This document shows positions 41,508 to 50,022 of a stretch of 64,000 bases of DNA, piece by piece. Position 1 is the stretch's first letter. Each line of letters starts with the position of its first letter. The notes beneath the pieces were generated by a model, which had not been told where the DNA came from, made no database searches, and saw only the letters and a list, made by a program, of their open reading frames with translations. Made by a program: the position numbers and the translations under genes. The DNA is taken from assembly GCA_900470965.1 (NCBI GenBank), contig UCCS01000065.1:1-64000 (forward strand). Direction: 5' to 3'. The stretch is from Hyphomicrobiales bacterium. GTDB lineage: Bacteria > Pseudomonadota > Alphaproteobacteria > Rhizobiales > Rhizobiaceae.

Positions 41508-42908
41508 ATGACCAATTCCCCATCTCCACGCGGAGCCGGCCCGGCGTTGCTGCTGCTCTGTGCTGCGAATTTCCTTGACGCCATGGATGTGTCCACCATC
41601 GGGGTCGCCCTGCCTGCCATCCAGACCGAACTTGGTATGCCGGCAACCTCGCTTCAATGGGCCGTCAGCGCCTATGTGCTGGGTTATGGCGGATTCCTGC
41701 TGCTCGGTGGCCGTGTCGCCGACCTCTTCGGCCACCGCCGCGTTTTCCTCTGGTCGCTCGGCATCTTCGCGGCCGCCAGCATTGCCGGCGGCTTCGTGGA
41801 TAGCGGGCCGACGCTGATCGCTGCCCGCCTTGTGAAGGGCATCGCCGCAGCCTTCACCGCCCCGGCGGCCCTTGCCCTGCTGCTCTCCGTCTTCGGCGAG
41901 GGCGAGAAGCGGGCAAAGGCGCTCGGCGTCTTCGCCTCGACGGGCGCCACCGGCTTCGTGCTCGGCATGGTGCTCGGCGGTGCCGCCACCCTCGTGAGCT
42001 GGCGGGCAACGCTCGTCATGGGCGCTCCGGTCGCAATCCTCACGCTGGCGATCGCTCCCTTTGTCCTGCCTCCGGATGCGCGGCGCGGCGAGGGACGCAA
42101 GCATTTCGACTGGGCGGGCGCCTTGACGATCACCCCCGGCTTGCTGCTCTTCGTCTTCGGCATCACCAATGCTGCCGCAGCCGGCTGGAATGACTTCTTC
42201 ACCTGGGGCTCGCTCGTTGCCTCCGTGGTGCTGATCGCGCTCTTCCTGATCGTCGAATCGCGCCATGCCGATCCCATGGTGCCGCTGCATATCTTCCGCA
42301 GGGCAAAACTCAGCCATGCCAATGCCATCGCCGCTTTGTTCCAGGGCGCCTATGTCGGCTTCCAGTTCATTGCGACGCTTTACTATCAGGATGTCATCGG
42401 CTGGTCGGCCTTTGCCACCGGCTTCTGCTTCGCCTTCGGCGGCGTCTGCGTCATGTTCCTGGCACCGCGTTTTGCCACTGTCGCGCAGAACCGCGGCACG
42501 ACGGGCCTGATGGCCGTCGGTGTCGGCCTGCAGGCGACGAGTTACATCCTCTGGGTCGCTCTGGTCGGTCACATCGATCCGATCATCCTGGTTGCCCTCA
42601 ACCAGATCCCGCTCGGCGTCGGTTATGCCATGACCTATCCGGCGATCCAGGTTGCAGCACTGTCTGACGTTGAAGAGGACAAGTCCGGCCTTGCCTCCGG
42701 CCTGCTCTTTGCCTCCTTCCAGATCGGCGGCGGCATTGTGCTTGCGGCGGCCTCCGCAATCTTCGCTGCAGCCCCGCACTTCGGCTGGGACCCTTACGTC
42801 GGCGGCATCGTCTTCGTGGCGCTGCTGGCGATCCTGATCACCCTGCTTGCCGCCGTCGGCCCGAAGACCGCCACGCTTCGCCCTCAAGCCTATCAGGCAG
42901 CAGAATAA
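41508..42908 (+). CDS. MFS transporter, DHA2 (EmrB/QacA) family
   Basis: 466-aa exporter with about 14 helices. N-terminal NFLDAMDVSTIGVALPAIQTELG is the DHA2 D1-like motif, followed by GGRVADLFGHRRVF (motif A) and GFVLGMVLGGAA (motif C, antiporter signature). Proton-driven efflux of a toxic compound is the family role. ATG at 41508 follows the divergent LysR gene by 126 bases; regulation by that LysR protein is likely. A hairpin follows the stop. Confidence 0.9.
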   Translation: MTNSPSPRGAGPALLLLCAANFLDAMDVSTIGVALPAIQTELGMPATSLQWAVSAYVLGYGGFLLLGGRVADLFGHRRVFLWSLGIFAAASIAGGFVDSGPTLIAARLVKGIAAAFTAPAALALLLSVFGEGEKRAKALGVFASTGATGFVLGMVLGGAATLVSWRATLVMGAPVAILTLAIAPFVLPPDARRGEGRKHFDWAGALTITPGLLLFVFGITNAAAAGWNDFFTWGSLVASVVLIALFLIVESRHADPMVPLHIFRRAKLSHANAIAALFQGAYVGFQFIATLYYQDVIGWSAFATGFCFAFGGVCVMFLAPRFATVAQNRGTTGLMAVGVGLQATSYILWVALVGHIDPIILVALNQIPLGVGYAMTYPAIQVAALSDVEEDKSGLASGLLFASFQIGGGIVLAAASAIFAAAPHFGWDPYVGGIVFVALLAILITLLAAVGPKTATLRPQAYQAAE

Positions 42909-42916
42909 TGCAAATT

Positions 42917-42939
42917 GCCCGCGCCGGGGTGGCGCGGGC
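42917..42939. terminator. hairpin between convergent MFS and OhrR genes
   Basis: Perfect nine-pair stem GCCCGCGCC-GGGGT-GGCGCGGGC, 8 bases after the MFS stop. The following ATCCTCTTTC is only moderately T-rich. Confidence 0.6.
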
Positions 42940-42970
42940 ATCCTCTTTCAGCCCATGATCAAGTCCCGGC

Positions 42971-43438
42971 CTATATGCTTGCGTTGAGATTTCCCCTGAG
43001 CCGGGTCAGCATGTCGCGCATGACGGCCATTTCCTCCAGCGTGCAGCCGATCGCCTCGCCGATCGAAGACATGATCGTATTGACCTCGCCCCTCATCGCC
43101 TGACCTTTCGGCGTCAGCGACACGATGACCTGCCGCTCGTCGCGGGAATCGCGGGTGCGCTTGATGAGGCCGTTCTGCTCCAGCCGTTTGAGGAGAGGGG
43201 AGAGCGTGCCGGAATCGAGATCGAGCTGCTCGCCGATTGTTTTGACTGGCAGTTCAGCCTTTTCCCATAGCACCAGCATGACGAGATATTGCGGATAGGT
43301 GAGGCCCACCTTGTCGAGTATGGGCTTATAGGCGCGGGTAAAGGCATGCGCTGTCGCATAGACCGCGAAACAGAGCTGCTTCTCCAGCCGCTTTTCCTCT
43401 TCCGGTATTTCCATCACTTTCGCAGGTCTCGCTTTCAT
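42971..43438 (-). CDS. ohrR: organic hydroperoxide repressor OhrR (MarR family)
   Basis: 155-aa MarR-family regulator. The conserved peroxide-sensing Cys sits in LEKQLCFAVYA near the N-terminus, followed by the OhrR-typical LTYPQYLVMLVLWE and winged helix TIGEQLDLDSGTLSPLLKRLEQNGLIKRTRDSRDERQV. Oxidation of this Cys by organic peroxides releases DNA. No second sensing Cys pairs with it in the usual 2-Cys position except Cys in AIGCTLEEM. ATG at 43438 has AGGGA 8 bases upstream. Divergent from ohr. Confidence 0.93.
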   Translation of the reverse strand: MKARPAKVMEIPEEEKRLEKQLCFAVYATAHAFTRAYKPILDKVGLTYPQYLVMLVLWEKAELPVKTIGEQLDLDSGTLSPLLKRLEQNGLIKRTRDSRDERQVIVSLTPKGQAMRGEVNTIMSSIGEAIGCTLEEMAVMRDMLTRLRGNLNASI

Positions 43439-43485
43439 CGCCGCCATCCCTAGAGAACTTCATTGTCCTCTTTTCAAATTCCGAA

Positions 43486-43522
43486 TGCAATTTGCAAAAT
43501 TCACTTGCGTACAATTTAATTG
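43486..43522. promoter_or_regulatory. OhrR-type operators in the ohrR-ohr gap
   Basis: Two AT-rich palindromes: TGCAATTTGCA (43486-43496) and CAATTTAATTG (43512-43522, within TACAATTTAATTGGG). OhrR boxes in Agrobacterium and Xanthomonas are of the TACAATT/AATTGTA type, so the second is the better match. Confidence 0.65.
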
Positions 43523-43575
43523 GGCGTTATTAAAAACTCAACCCGAACGAACGGGGCCAACCAAAGGAGATTGTC

Positions 43576-43998
43576 ATGCCTATTCTCTATACGACCAGAG
43601 CTTCCGCCACCGGTGGCCGCGCAGGCCGAGCCGTTTCCGAAAACGGTGTTCTCGACGTCACGCTGACCGTGCCGAAGGAACTCGGCGGCGACGGCGCAAC
43701 AGGCACCAATCCCGAACAGCTCTTTGCGGCCGGTTATTCGGCCTGCTTCCTCGGTGCTTTGAAATTTGTGGCCGGCAAGGAAAAGGTCAAGATTCCCGAG
43801 GAAACCACCGTCTCCGCAACCGTCGGCATCGGCCCGCGTGAGGATGGCGGCGGCTTCGGCATCGAAGTGGCCCTGACCGTCAACATCCCGGGCGTCGACC
43901 GGGAAACTGCCGAAAAGCTCGCAGCAGCGGCACACATCGTTTGCCCCTACAGCCACGCCATGCGCACCTCGACAGAAGTTCCGGTCACGGTTGCCTGA
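43576..43998 (+). CDS. ohr: organic hydroperoxide resistance peroxidase Ohr
   Basis: 140-aa thiol peroxidase of the OsmC/Ohr family that reduces organic hydroperoxides using lipoylated proteins. The two catalytic cysteines are in GYSACFLGAL (about 56) and HIVCPYSHA (about 120), and the N-terminal TTRASATGGRAGR is Ohr-specific. ATG at 43576 follows AAGGAG. Induced when the divergent OhrR is oxidised. Ends just before a terminator. Confidence 0.96.
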   Translation: MPILYTTRASATGGRAGRAVSENGVLDVTLTVPKELGGDGATGTNPEQLFAAGYSACFLGALKFVAGKEKVKIPEETTVSATVGIGPREDGGGFGIEVALTVNIPGVDRETAEKLAAAAHIVCPYSHAMRTSTEVPVTVA

Positions 43999-44023
43999 TT
44001 ATTCTGCAGCATCAGTCGAGAAG

Positions 44024-44055
44024 GGCCGGGGCATTGCTCCGGCCTTTTATTTTGC
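44024..44055. terminator. terminator between ohr and the peroxidase gene
   Basis: GGCCGG-N9-CCGGCC followed by TTTTATTTTG on the plus strand; lies between two convergent stops and overlaps the last codons side of the minus-strand gene. Confidence 0.75.
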
Positions 44056-45351
44056 GTCCGGTGCGCGGCCCGCTGCGTCAGGCAACTGATCCGCGTCGGT
44101 CAGCGTGCCCAAGAAGGCGACGATGTCGTCGATTTCCGATTCCGTCAGCGCCGGCGGGTCCCCGGGCTTGCGGCCGAAGGGCGGATCCTGGTTGAGATTG
44201 TCCCAATAGACCTGCGGAACGTCATCATATTTGCGGATCGTGCCGTCGGCATTTTTCGGGTACCAGCGGCCGGGATCGCTGTCGCGCGTAGCGTAGAAGG
44301 AGACGACGTCACGCAGCGAATGGAAGTAGCCATTGTGGAAGAAGCTCCTCTTCAGCGCCACATTGCGCAGCGTCGGCGTGCGGAACAGGCCGCAATAGTC
44401 CGGCCGGTCCTTGAAGTCGGTACGCTGAGGGCCGCAGAGGCCGAGATCGTGATAATCAGGGTCGCTGTTGGCGGGGATCGCCATGTTGCGCGGCACTGCC
44501 AGCCCCAGGAAGCCGAAGTCGGAAAATTGCGGCGGCTCGCCGTCATTGGCGGGCTCGCTCAAATGACAGCTGGAACAGTTTCCCTTGGCCGGATCCTCGA
44601 AGAGTCCATGCCCATGCAGCTCCTGCGCAGTCAGTGTTCCCTTGCCGGCAAGGAAGGCGTCATAGCGGCTGGAATAGGGGTAGAAATCCGCGCCACTCTG
44701 CTCGAAGGTGCTGAGAGCCTCGACCGCACCCTGGAAGGCATCCTTGGCATTACCGAATATGTCCTGGCCGAAAATCTCCCGGAAATCCTCCGCATAGACC
44801 GCCTTGCCGAGCGAGGCGACGACCTGGGCCTCATCCTTGTTGCCCATTTCGAAAGGCGAAAGCAGGGGGATCTTCGCCTGGTCGTAACCGTGGTCCACGC
44901 GCCCGTCCCAGGTCAGGCCGCCCGTTGGCCCGTTGTCGACGCTCTCGTCGCCTTCGTCTTCGGAATCGTAGAAATGCTCTGTGAACGAGGGTATCGCCTG
45001 CAGGTAGCGCAAGGTTGGCACGGCGCGCTGTCCCGGCTGGTCCATATGCGGCCCTCCCATTTCGATCGGCGTCGCGGAAGACGGGGCGAAGCCGTGATGC
45101 GGATCGTGGCAGGAGGCGCAGGCCTGCACGCCGGAGGCGGAAAGCGAAGTGTCGGAGAACATCTTGCGGCCGAGTTCCGTCAGCGCTTCGGCGCGGGCAT
45201 AGGCTTGCGTCCGTGACATGGGGCCAGGATGCACACCGCTAGCAACGGCCGCGCTGCTTTGCCGCAGGGGCAGAATGGCAAAACCGAGCGCCGTCGCCGC
45301 CAAACCGAGCGCCATGCCAGACCGGAGGAGCCAGATAATCTTCGTCGCCAT
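44047..45351 (-). CDS. di-haem cytochrome c peroxidase (CcpA/MauG superfamily)
   Basis: 434-aa periplasmic c-type di-haem protein. An N-terminal hydrophobic segment (GMALGLAATALGFAILPL) exports or anchors it. Haem sites are CASCH (Cys78-His82) and CSSCH (about residue 260). Family members reduce hydrogen peroxide or, like MauG, modify proteins. It is divergent from a secreted phosphoesterase/acid phosphatase, a pairing seen in other proteobacteria. Start at 45351 is the only ATG giving an export signal. Confidence 0.9.
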   Translation of the reverse strand: MATKIIWLLRSGMALGLAATALGFAILPLRQSSAAVASGVHPGPMSRTQAYARAEALTELGRKMFSDTSLSASGVQACASCHDPHHGFAPSSATPIEMGGPHMDQPGQRAVPTLRYLQAIPSFTEHFYDSEDEGDESVDNGPTGGLTWDGRVDHGYDQAKIPLLSPFEMGNKDEAQVVASLGKAVYAEDFREIFGQDIFGNAKDAFQGAVEALSTFEQSGADFYPYSSRYDAFLAGKGTLTAQELHGHGLFEDPAKGNCSSCHLSEPANDGEPPQFSDFGFLGLAVPRNMAIPANSDPDYHDLGLCGPQRTDFKDRPDYCGLFRTPTLRNVALKRSFFHNGYFHSLRDVVSFYATRDSDPGRWYPKNADGTIRKYDDVPQVYWDNLNQDPPFGRKPGDPPALTESEIDDIVAFLGTLTDADQLPDAAGRAPDAK

Positions 45352-45562
45352 GTCAGGGATTCCAATGGGTTAACATTGTGGGCCCTCATGATCGAACCTG
45401 ACTGCAACAGATTGATGACGCGCGCGTACCGGCCGCAGCCGCAACCCGTCCGATGTCACAAAGTTGATAGATGGCGGGAATAGCGTCTCGCCTGCGCTTG
45501 GCCATTCCACGTCCGCCCGGCGCCCCTCTAGCCACGCCCCCTTAGCCATGAGGTATCCCGCC

Positions 45563-47107
45563 ATGACCAGACTGAATCTCCTCCGCAATCTTTCGCTGGC
45601 CGGCTCGGCCATGCTGCCGCTGGCGCTAGCCACGGCCGCCCATGCCGCACCCGCCGGTATGGACAAGATCCAGAATATCGTCGTCATCTATGCTGAAAAC
45701 CGCAGTTTCGATAACCTCTATGGCAGCTTTCCGGGCGCCAACGGCCTTGCCAATGCAAGCGAAAGCCAGGCACGGCAGCTTGATCGCGACGGCGCGCCGC
45801 TCGCCGAACTGCCGCCTTCCTGGGGCGGCCTGACCGCCAAGGGTGTCACGCCGGCCATCACCGAGGCCCAGTCCGCGCACCTTGCCAACGCCGTCTTCTC
45901 GATCGACGATCCCAAGGGTTTTGCCCAGACGACAAACGTCATCACCCGCGACCTCTGGCATCGTTTTTATCAGGAGCAGATGCAGATCGACGGCGGCAAG
46001 AACGATAAGTTCGTCGCCTGGGCCGATTCCGGCAGCCTCGTCATGGGCCATTATGACGGCTCGATCCTGCCCATGTGGCAGGTCGCCAAGAAATACGTCC
46101 TCGCCGACAACTTCTTCCAGGGTGGTTTCGGCGGCTCTTTCTTCAACCACTTCCAGCTGATCTGCGCCTGCGCGCCCTATTATGCAGATGCCGACAAGAG
46201 CCCGGCCAAGCCGACGATCGCCAAGGTCGATGCCGACGGCATTTCGCTGACCGTTGCCGACAACGGACCGAAATCCGCCCTCGACGGTGCTCCTAAGTTC
46301 GTCTCCGACGGCAACCTCACGCCGGATTTCTATGCGGTCAACACCATGCAGCCGCCTTATCAGCCGAGCGCCAACGCCCCGGCCAAGGACGGCGATGCAG
46401 CCTATGCCGATCCCTCGCAGCCGAACACCCTGCCGCCGCAGCACGAGATCACCATCGGCGACCTGCTGTCGCTGAAGGGCGTCACCTGGGCATGGTATAG
46501 CGGCGCCTGGCAGGCAGCACTCGATGGCAAGAATGCCACGCCGGTGCCCAACTTCCAGTTCCACCACCAGCCCTTCAACTACTTCGCCAACTATGCGCCG
46601 GGCACGGCCGCCCGCGCCGAGCACCTGAAGGACGGCGGCCTAGGCGGCGAAGCCTTTATCAAGGATATCGACGACGGCAAGCTGCCGGCCGTTTCCTTCT
46701 ACAAGCCGCAGGGCAACCTCAACGAACATGGCGGTTACGCCGATGTTTCGAGCGGCGACCAGCACCTCGCCGATCTGGTCTCGCATCTCGAAAAGAGCCC
46801 GCAATGGGAGCACATGCTGGTCATCATCACCTATGACGAAAACGGCGGTTTCTGGGATCACGTCGCTCCGCCGAAGGCCGACCGCTGGGGCCCGGGCAAC
46901 CGCATACCGGCCTTCATCATCTCGCCCTACGCCAAGGGCGGCATGGTCGATCACACCCAGTATGATACGACTTCGATCCTGCGCCTGATCACCGCCCGTT
47001 ACGACCTGCCGGTGCTGCCGGGCCTGCTCGCCCGCGATAAGGCGTTGGCGCTGAACAGCGAGGCGCCGATGGGCAACCTGACGGCAGCGCTTGATCTGTC
47101 GCGCTGA
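45563..47107 (+). CDS. secreted phosphoesterase / acid phosphatase (PF04185, AcpA-like)
   Basis: 514 aa with a signal peptide (LRNLSLAGSAMLPLALATAAHA). Phosphoesterase-family core: NIVVIYAENRSFDNLYGSFPGANG at the N-terminus (Glu-Asn catalytic region), FFQGGFGGSFFNHFQLICACAP, and late ITYDENGGFWDHVAPP with metal-binding Asp and His. Close relatives are acid phosphatases and phospholipase C-like enzymes; phosphate scavenging in the periplasm is likely. ATG at 45563 follows GAGG; upstream in-frame Met at 45548 is possible. No clear Pho box seen in the 211-bp gap. Confidence 0.88.
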   Translation: MTRLNLLRNLSLAGSAMLPLALATAAHAAPAGMDKIQNIVVIYAENRSFDNLYGSFPGANGLANASESQARQLDRDGAPLAELPPSWGGLTAKGVTPAITEAQSAHLANAVFSIDDPKGFAQTTNVITRDLWHRFYQEQMQIDGGKNDKFVAWADSGSLVMGHYDGSILPMWQVAKKYVLADNFFQGGFGGSFFNHFQLICACAPYYADADKSPAKPTIAKVDADGISLTVADNGPKSALDGAPKFVSDGNLTPDFYAVNTMQPPYQPSANAPAKDGDAAYADPSQPNTLPPQHEITIGDLLSLKGVTWAWYSGAWQAALDGKNATPVPNFQFHHQPFNYFANYAPGTAARAEHLKDGGLGGEAFIKDIDDGKLPAVSFYKPQGNLNEHGGYADVSSGDQHLADLVSHLEKSPQWEHMLVIITYDENGGFWDHVAPPKADRWGPGNRIPAFIISPYAKGGMVDHTQYDTTSILRLITARYDLPVLPGLLARDKALALNSEAPMGNLTAALDLSR

Positions 47108-47125
47108 TCGTCGCGACAACGCTAT

Positions 47126-47154
47126 GTCTTCTCCCCACAGGTTGGGGAGAAGAC
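47126..47154. terminator. perfect hairpin after the acid phosphatase gene
   Basis: Twelve-pair perfect stem GTCTTCTCCCCA / TGGGGAGAAGAC with a five-base loop, between two convergent genes. No T run follows on either side, so it may be an REP-like element or a processing/stability hairpin. Confidence 0.6.
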
Positions 47155-47170
47155 TTCGACTTCCGGATGT

Positions 47171-48181
47171 TTATCCGTTGAGCGCCCGCATGCCGATTTC
47201 GCCGTAGCGATCTCCGACGGCGCGGGGCAGGGCCTTGGCGATTTCCTCGAGATCCTGTGGTGTAAGATCAACGCCAGCCGCTCCAAGATTCTCGTCCAGT
47301 CGCGCGCGGCGGCGGGTGCCGGGAATGGGCACGATATTTTCGCCCTGAACCATCACCCAGGCGAGAGCCAGTTGCGCCGGTGTTGCGCCCTTGCGGCGTG
47401 CAATCTCTTCGAACAGGGCGACGAGCTCGAGATTGCGCTTAAAATTGTCACCCATGAACCACGGCGAGGTCCGCCTGTAGTCATCGGGCGTGAGTTCATC
47501 GACGGACTTGATCGCGCCGGACAGGAAGCCGCGTCCGAGCGGCGAATAGGCCACAAGCCCAATCCCGAGTTCACGAAGCGTCTGCAACACGCCGTCTTCC
47601 GGATCGCGTGACCAGGGCGAATATTCGCTTTGAACGGCGGTAATGGGATGCACGGCATGTGCCCGGCGGATTGTGTCAGCGCGGGCTTCCGAGAGACCGA
47701 TATGTCTGACCTTGCCGGCTTCGACGAGTTCCTTCATCGCGCCCACGGTCTCTTCAATCGGCGTATCGGGATCGACACGGTGGAGATAGTAGAGATCGAT
47801 ATGGTCGACGCCGAGCCGCCGTAGAGACCCTTCGCAGGATGCTTTTGCATATTCGGGCCGTCCGTTGGCTGTCTGGGCGCTGACGCCCGGTATCGCTCCA
47901 GCTGCGCGCACGATGCCGAACTTGGTTGCCAGCACCACTTGGTTACGCCGGCCCTTGATCGCCTCGCCCACTAGTTCTTCGTTGGTGTGCGGGCCATAGC
48001 TATCGGCCGTATCGAGCAGGGTTACGCCACGATCAAGCGCATGATGGATCGTGGCGATCGCCTCGCCCCTGTCGGCGGCGGTCGCGCCATAGGCCCAGTT
48101 CATACCCATGCAGCCGAGGCCGATCGATCCGACCTCAAGTCCTTGCCCGAGCCGGCGTGTCCGCATTGTTGAGTCTGTCAT
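47171..48181 (-). CDS. aldo/keto reductase
   Basis: 336-aa NADPH-dependent aldo/keto reductase (YakC/AKR13-like). Catalytic tetrad visible as Asp and Tyr in DTADSYG, Lys in LATKFG and His in YYLHRVD; cofactor loop IPGTRRRARLDEN near the end. Reduces aldehydes or ketones. ATG at 48181 follows AAAGGATGAGAG and lies 47 bases inside the end of the MerR gene in another frame, so the two are transcribed and translated together and the MerR protein is the likely regulator. Confidence 0.93.
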   Translation of the reverse strand: MTDSTMRTRRLGQGLEVGSIGLGCMGMNWAYGATAADRGEAIATIHHALDRGVTLLDTADSYGPHTNEELVGEAIKGRRNQVVLATKFGIVRAAGAIPGVSAQTANGRPEYAKASCEGSLRRLGVDHIDLYYLHRVDPDTPIEETVGAMKELVEAGKVRHIGLSEARADTIRRAHAVHPITAVQSEYSPWSRDPEDGVLQTLRELGIGLVAYSPLGRGFLSGAIKSVDELTPDDYRRTSPWFMGDNFKRNLELVALFEEIARRKGATPAQLALAWVMVQGENIVPIPGTRRRARLDENLGAAGVDLTPQDLEEIAKALPRAVGDRYGEIGMRALNG

Positions 48182-48542
48182 CTCTCATCCTTTCTTCCGC
48201 CTCTTCATAGGAGGCGATTTTGCCGTCGAGGACGCGAAGGCAGGTTTCGAGATCGGCCACATGGGCCCGGACACGCTCACGATGCTCCCTAAGCATCTCT
48301 CGACGCTCACTGAAAGTGGCTTTCCCGTTATCGGCAAGCTTCGCATAAAGGAGCATGTCGCGGATCGGCATGCCGGTCGTCTTCAGACGGCCGACAAACT
48401 CGATCCAGGAAAGGATGGAAGCGTCGTAGTCGCGTTGTCCGGATCGGTCGCGATCGGCATAGGGGAGCAGGCCGATACGCTCGTAATAACGCAGCGTATG
48501 AGCCGACAAACCGGACCGTTTCGCAAGGTCACTGATCTTCAT
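48135..48542 (-). CDS. MerR-family regulator
   Basis: 135 aa. N-terminal winged helix ISDLAKRSGLSAHTLRYYERIGLLPYADRDRSGQRDY, then a coiled-coil helix (FSERREMLREHRERVRAHVADLETCLRVLDGKI). It has one Cys (LETCLRV), so metal sensing by a Cys pair is unlikely; an aldehyde or other organic signal fits the coupled reductase. Start at 48542. The stop lies 47 bases downstream of the aldo/keto reductase start. Its promoter is of the MerR-controlled type (see 48573-48603). Confidence 0.92.
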   Translation of the reverse strand: MKISDLAKRSGLSAHTLRYYERIGLLPYADRDRSGQRDYDASILSWIEFVGRLKTTGMPIRDMLLYAKLADNGKATFSERREMLREHRERVRAHVADLETCLRVLDGKIASYEEAEERMRDDRLNNADTPARART

Positions 48543-48572
48543 GAAACACCTGTTTTCGTCACGACGCCAAGG

Positions 48573-48603
48573 AAGCTACGGCTTCGAGTGCACTCTAAGT
48601 CAA
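48573..48603 (-). promoter_or_regulatory. MerR-type promoter with 19-base spacer and dyad
   Basis: Minus strand: -35 TTGACT (48603-48598), a 19-base spacer, -10 TAGCTT (48578-48573). The spacer region carries the near-perfect 18-bp palindrome CTTCGAGTGCACTCTAAG (48582-48599, plus-strand reading). Long spacer plus dyad is the signature of promoters activated by MerR proteins. Confidence 0.8.
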
Positions 48604-48652
48604 TAGGCTTTTTGTGGCTAATTTCGCGACCACCCATGCGGACTCTGCAGGG

Positions 48653-49099
48653 TCACGTTAGGTATTGCAGGTCGCGTCTCAGGTGATCGCCGTTGCCCTC
48701 AGGCAATTTCGTCTCGAGTGCCGCATGCGTGCTTTCCCAGATCGGCAGCGCCTGTTGCAGGACTGCCCGCCCGTCATCCGTCAGGCGCAGAAGACGGCCA
48801 CGCCGGTCCCTCGGGTTCGGTACTATATCGACCAAACCCTTGCGCTGCAGCGGCTTCAGTGCCGCCGTCAGCGTTGTCTGATCCATGGCGAGCAGGCTTG
48901 CGACCGGTCCCATCGGTGGCGGTTCCGGCCGGTTCAGGGACATCAGCAGGGAGAACTGGCCGTTGGTGAGGCCAACGGGCCGCAGTGCATCGTCGAACAG
49001 CCTTGCGAGCGCGCGGGCGGCGCGCTGCACATGCAGGCACAGGCACGTATCCCGCACCAGAAGCGTCGTAGAAAAAGGAATCGCGATCGAGTTTGACAT
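48653..49099 (-). CDS. MarR-family regulator
   Basis: 148-aa MarR regulator: LCLHVQRAARALARLFDDALRPVGLTNGQFSLLMSL, then winged helix ASLLAMDQTTLTAALKPLQRKGLVDIVPNPRDRRGRLLRLT. Three Cys-like positions near the N-terminus (DTCLCLH) could sense electrophiles or oxidants, as in DUF24/OhrR-type mechanisms, but this is inference. Divergent from the DUF899-DUF1579-VOC genes with a 12-bp palindrome between them. Start at 49099. Confidence 0.9.
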   Translation of the reverse strand: MSNSIAIPFSTTLLVRDTCLCLHVQRAARALARLFDDALRPVGLTNGQFSLLMSLNRPEPPPMGPVASLLAMDQTTLTAALKPLQRKGLVDIVPNPRDRRGRLLRLTDDGRAVLQQALPIWESTHAALETKLPEGNGDHLRRDLQYLT

Positions 49100-49110
49100 G
49101 GTCTATTTCT

Positions 49111-49122
49111 ATTGATATCAAT
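49111..49122. promoter_or_regulatory. perfect palindrome in the MarR / DUF899 gap
   Basis: ATTGATATCAAT, 12 bases, 12 bases upstream of the MarR start codon and 68 before the DUF899 gene. MarR operators are typically short AT-rich palindromes in such gaps. Confidence 0.6.
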
Positions 49123-49189
49123 GTATTTAGTCAAGAAGAGGAGACTATCTGCCGGAAAATGCCGGCCGCGCCAGAGGAGGGCGTAGATC

Positions 49190-49933
49190 ATGTTGAACAA
49201 GGTTACCCAAAATCCCGTCGTTTCCCGCGAGGAATGGCTTGAAGCCCGCCGAGCCTTGCTCTTGAGAGAGAAAGAGGCGACCCATCTCAGAGACAAGGTG
49301 AATGCCGAACGCACGGCTTTGCCTTGGGTGAAAGTGGATAAGGACTACACGTTCGACACGCCTCGGGGGCCGAAATCGCTTGCCGACCTTTTCGATGGCC
49401 GCAGCCAACTCATGGTCTATCACTTCATGTTCGGCCCCGAATGGGAGGCCGGTTGCCCCGGCTGCTCGTTCCTCGCCGATCATCTCGACGGCACGCTGCC
49501 GCATTTGAATCACCACGACGTCACTCTTGTTGCCGTCGCCCGCGCACCGCTTGCCAAGATCGAGGCCTACAAGCAGCGCATGGGCTGGAAATTCCCGTGG
49601 GTCTCGTCCTTCGGCAGCGATTTCAACTTCGATTATCACGTATCTTTCACGCCTGAGGACCTTGCCAAAGACAAGGTCTTTTATAATTTCTCTCCGATAG
49701 CGCCCTCTGACGCCAATGACGAACTGCCTGGACTTTCGGCCTTTTACCGGAATGAGAAGGGCGAAGTGTTCCATACCTATTCGAGCTATGCCCGAGGCGC
49801 GGAGGAAATCCTCGGTACGCTGATGATCCTGGATCACGCGCCCAAGGGCCGCAACGAAGATTCGACCATGGATTTCGTGAAGCGTCACGATGAATATGAG
49901 GAAAGCCCCCAGGCCTCGTCCTGTTGCCATTGA
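49190..49933 (+). CDS. DUF899 thioredoxin-like protein
   Basis: 247-aa protein of the DUF899 family, a thioredoxin-fold group. After an N-terminal helical part (SREEWLEARRALLLREKEATHLRDKV) comes the fold with a CPGC active-site-like motif (WEAGCPGCSFLADHLDG) and LVAVARAPLAKIEAYKQRMGW. The conserved FHTYSSYARGAEE and the C-terminal HDEY are family features. A disulfide or peroxide-handling role is probable but unproven. It ends CCH. First of three co-oriented genes; the stop codon touches a palindromic repeat. Confidence 0.88.
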   Translation: MLNKVTQNPVVSREEWLEARRALLLREKEATHLRDKVNAERTALPWVKVDKDYTFDTPRGPKSLADLFDGRSQLMVYHFMFGPEWEAGCPGCSFLADHLDGTLPHLNHHDVTLVAVARAPLAKIEAYKQRMGWKFPWVSSFGSDFNFDYHVSFTPEDLAKDKVFYNFSPIAPSDANDELPGLSAFYRNEKGEVFHTYSSYARGAEEILGTLMILDHAPKGRNEDSTMDFVKRHDEYEESPQASSCCH

Positions 49934-49979
49934 CGCAATTCCAGCAAAAGTGTTGCGCGGTTTTGCGTGCGGAATTGCG
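49934..49979. repeat. short palindromic repeat, copy 1
   Basis: Arms CGCAATTCC / GGAATTGCG around CAAAAGTGTTGCGCGGTTTTG. It begins at the first base after the DUF899 stop. The same unit recurs at 50509-50553, and its core CAAAAGTG...GCGGTTTTGC is shared with the larger elements at 54858 and 62059. Confidence 0.85.
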
Positions 49980-50022
49980 TGAAGCATCTAGCCAGCCACC
50001 CATCATCCGGAGGAGAAGGACG

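Noticed and set aside
47126..47154. Classical rho-independent terminator
   Set aside because: Stem is perfect but no T run follows on either side, so it is kept only as a hairpin or REP-like element.
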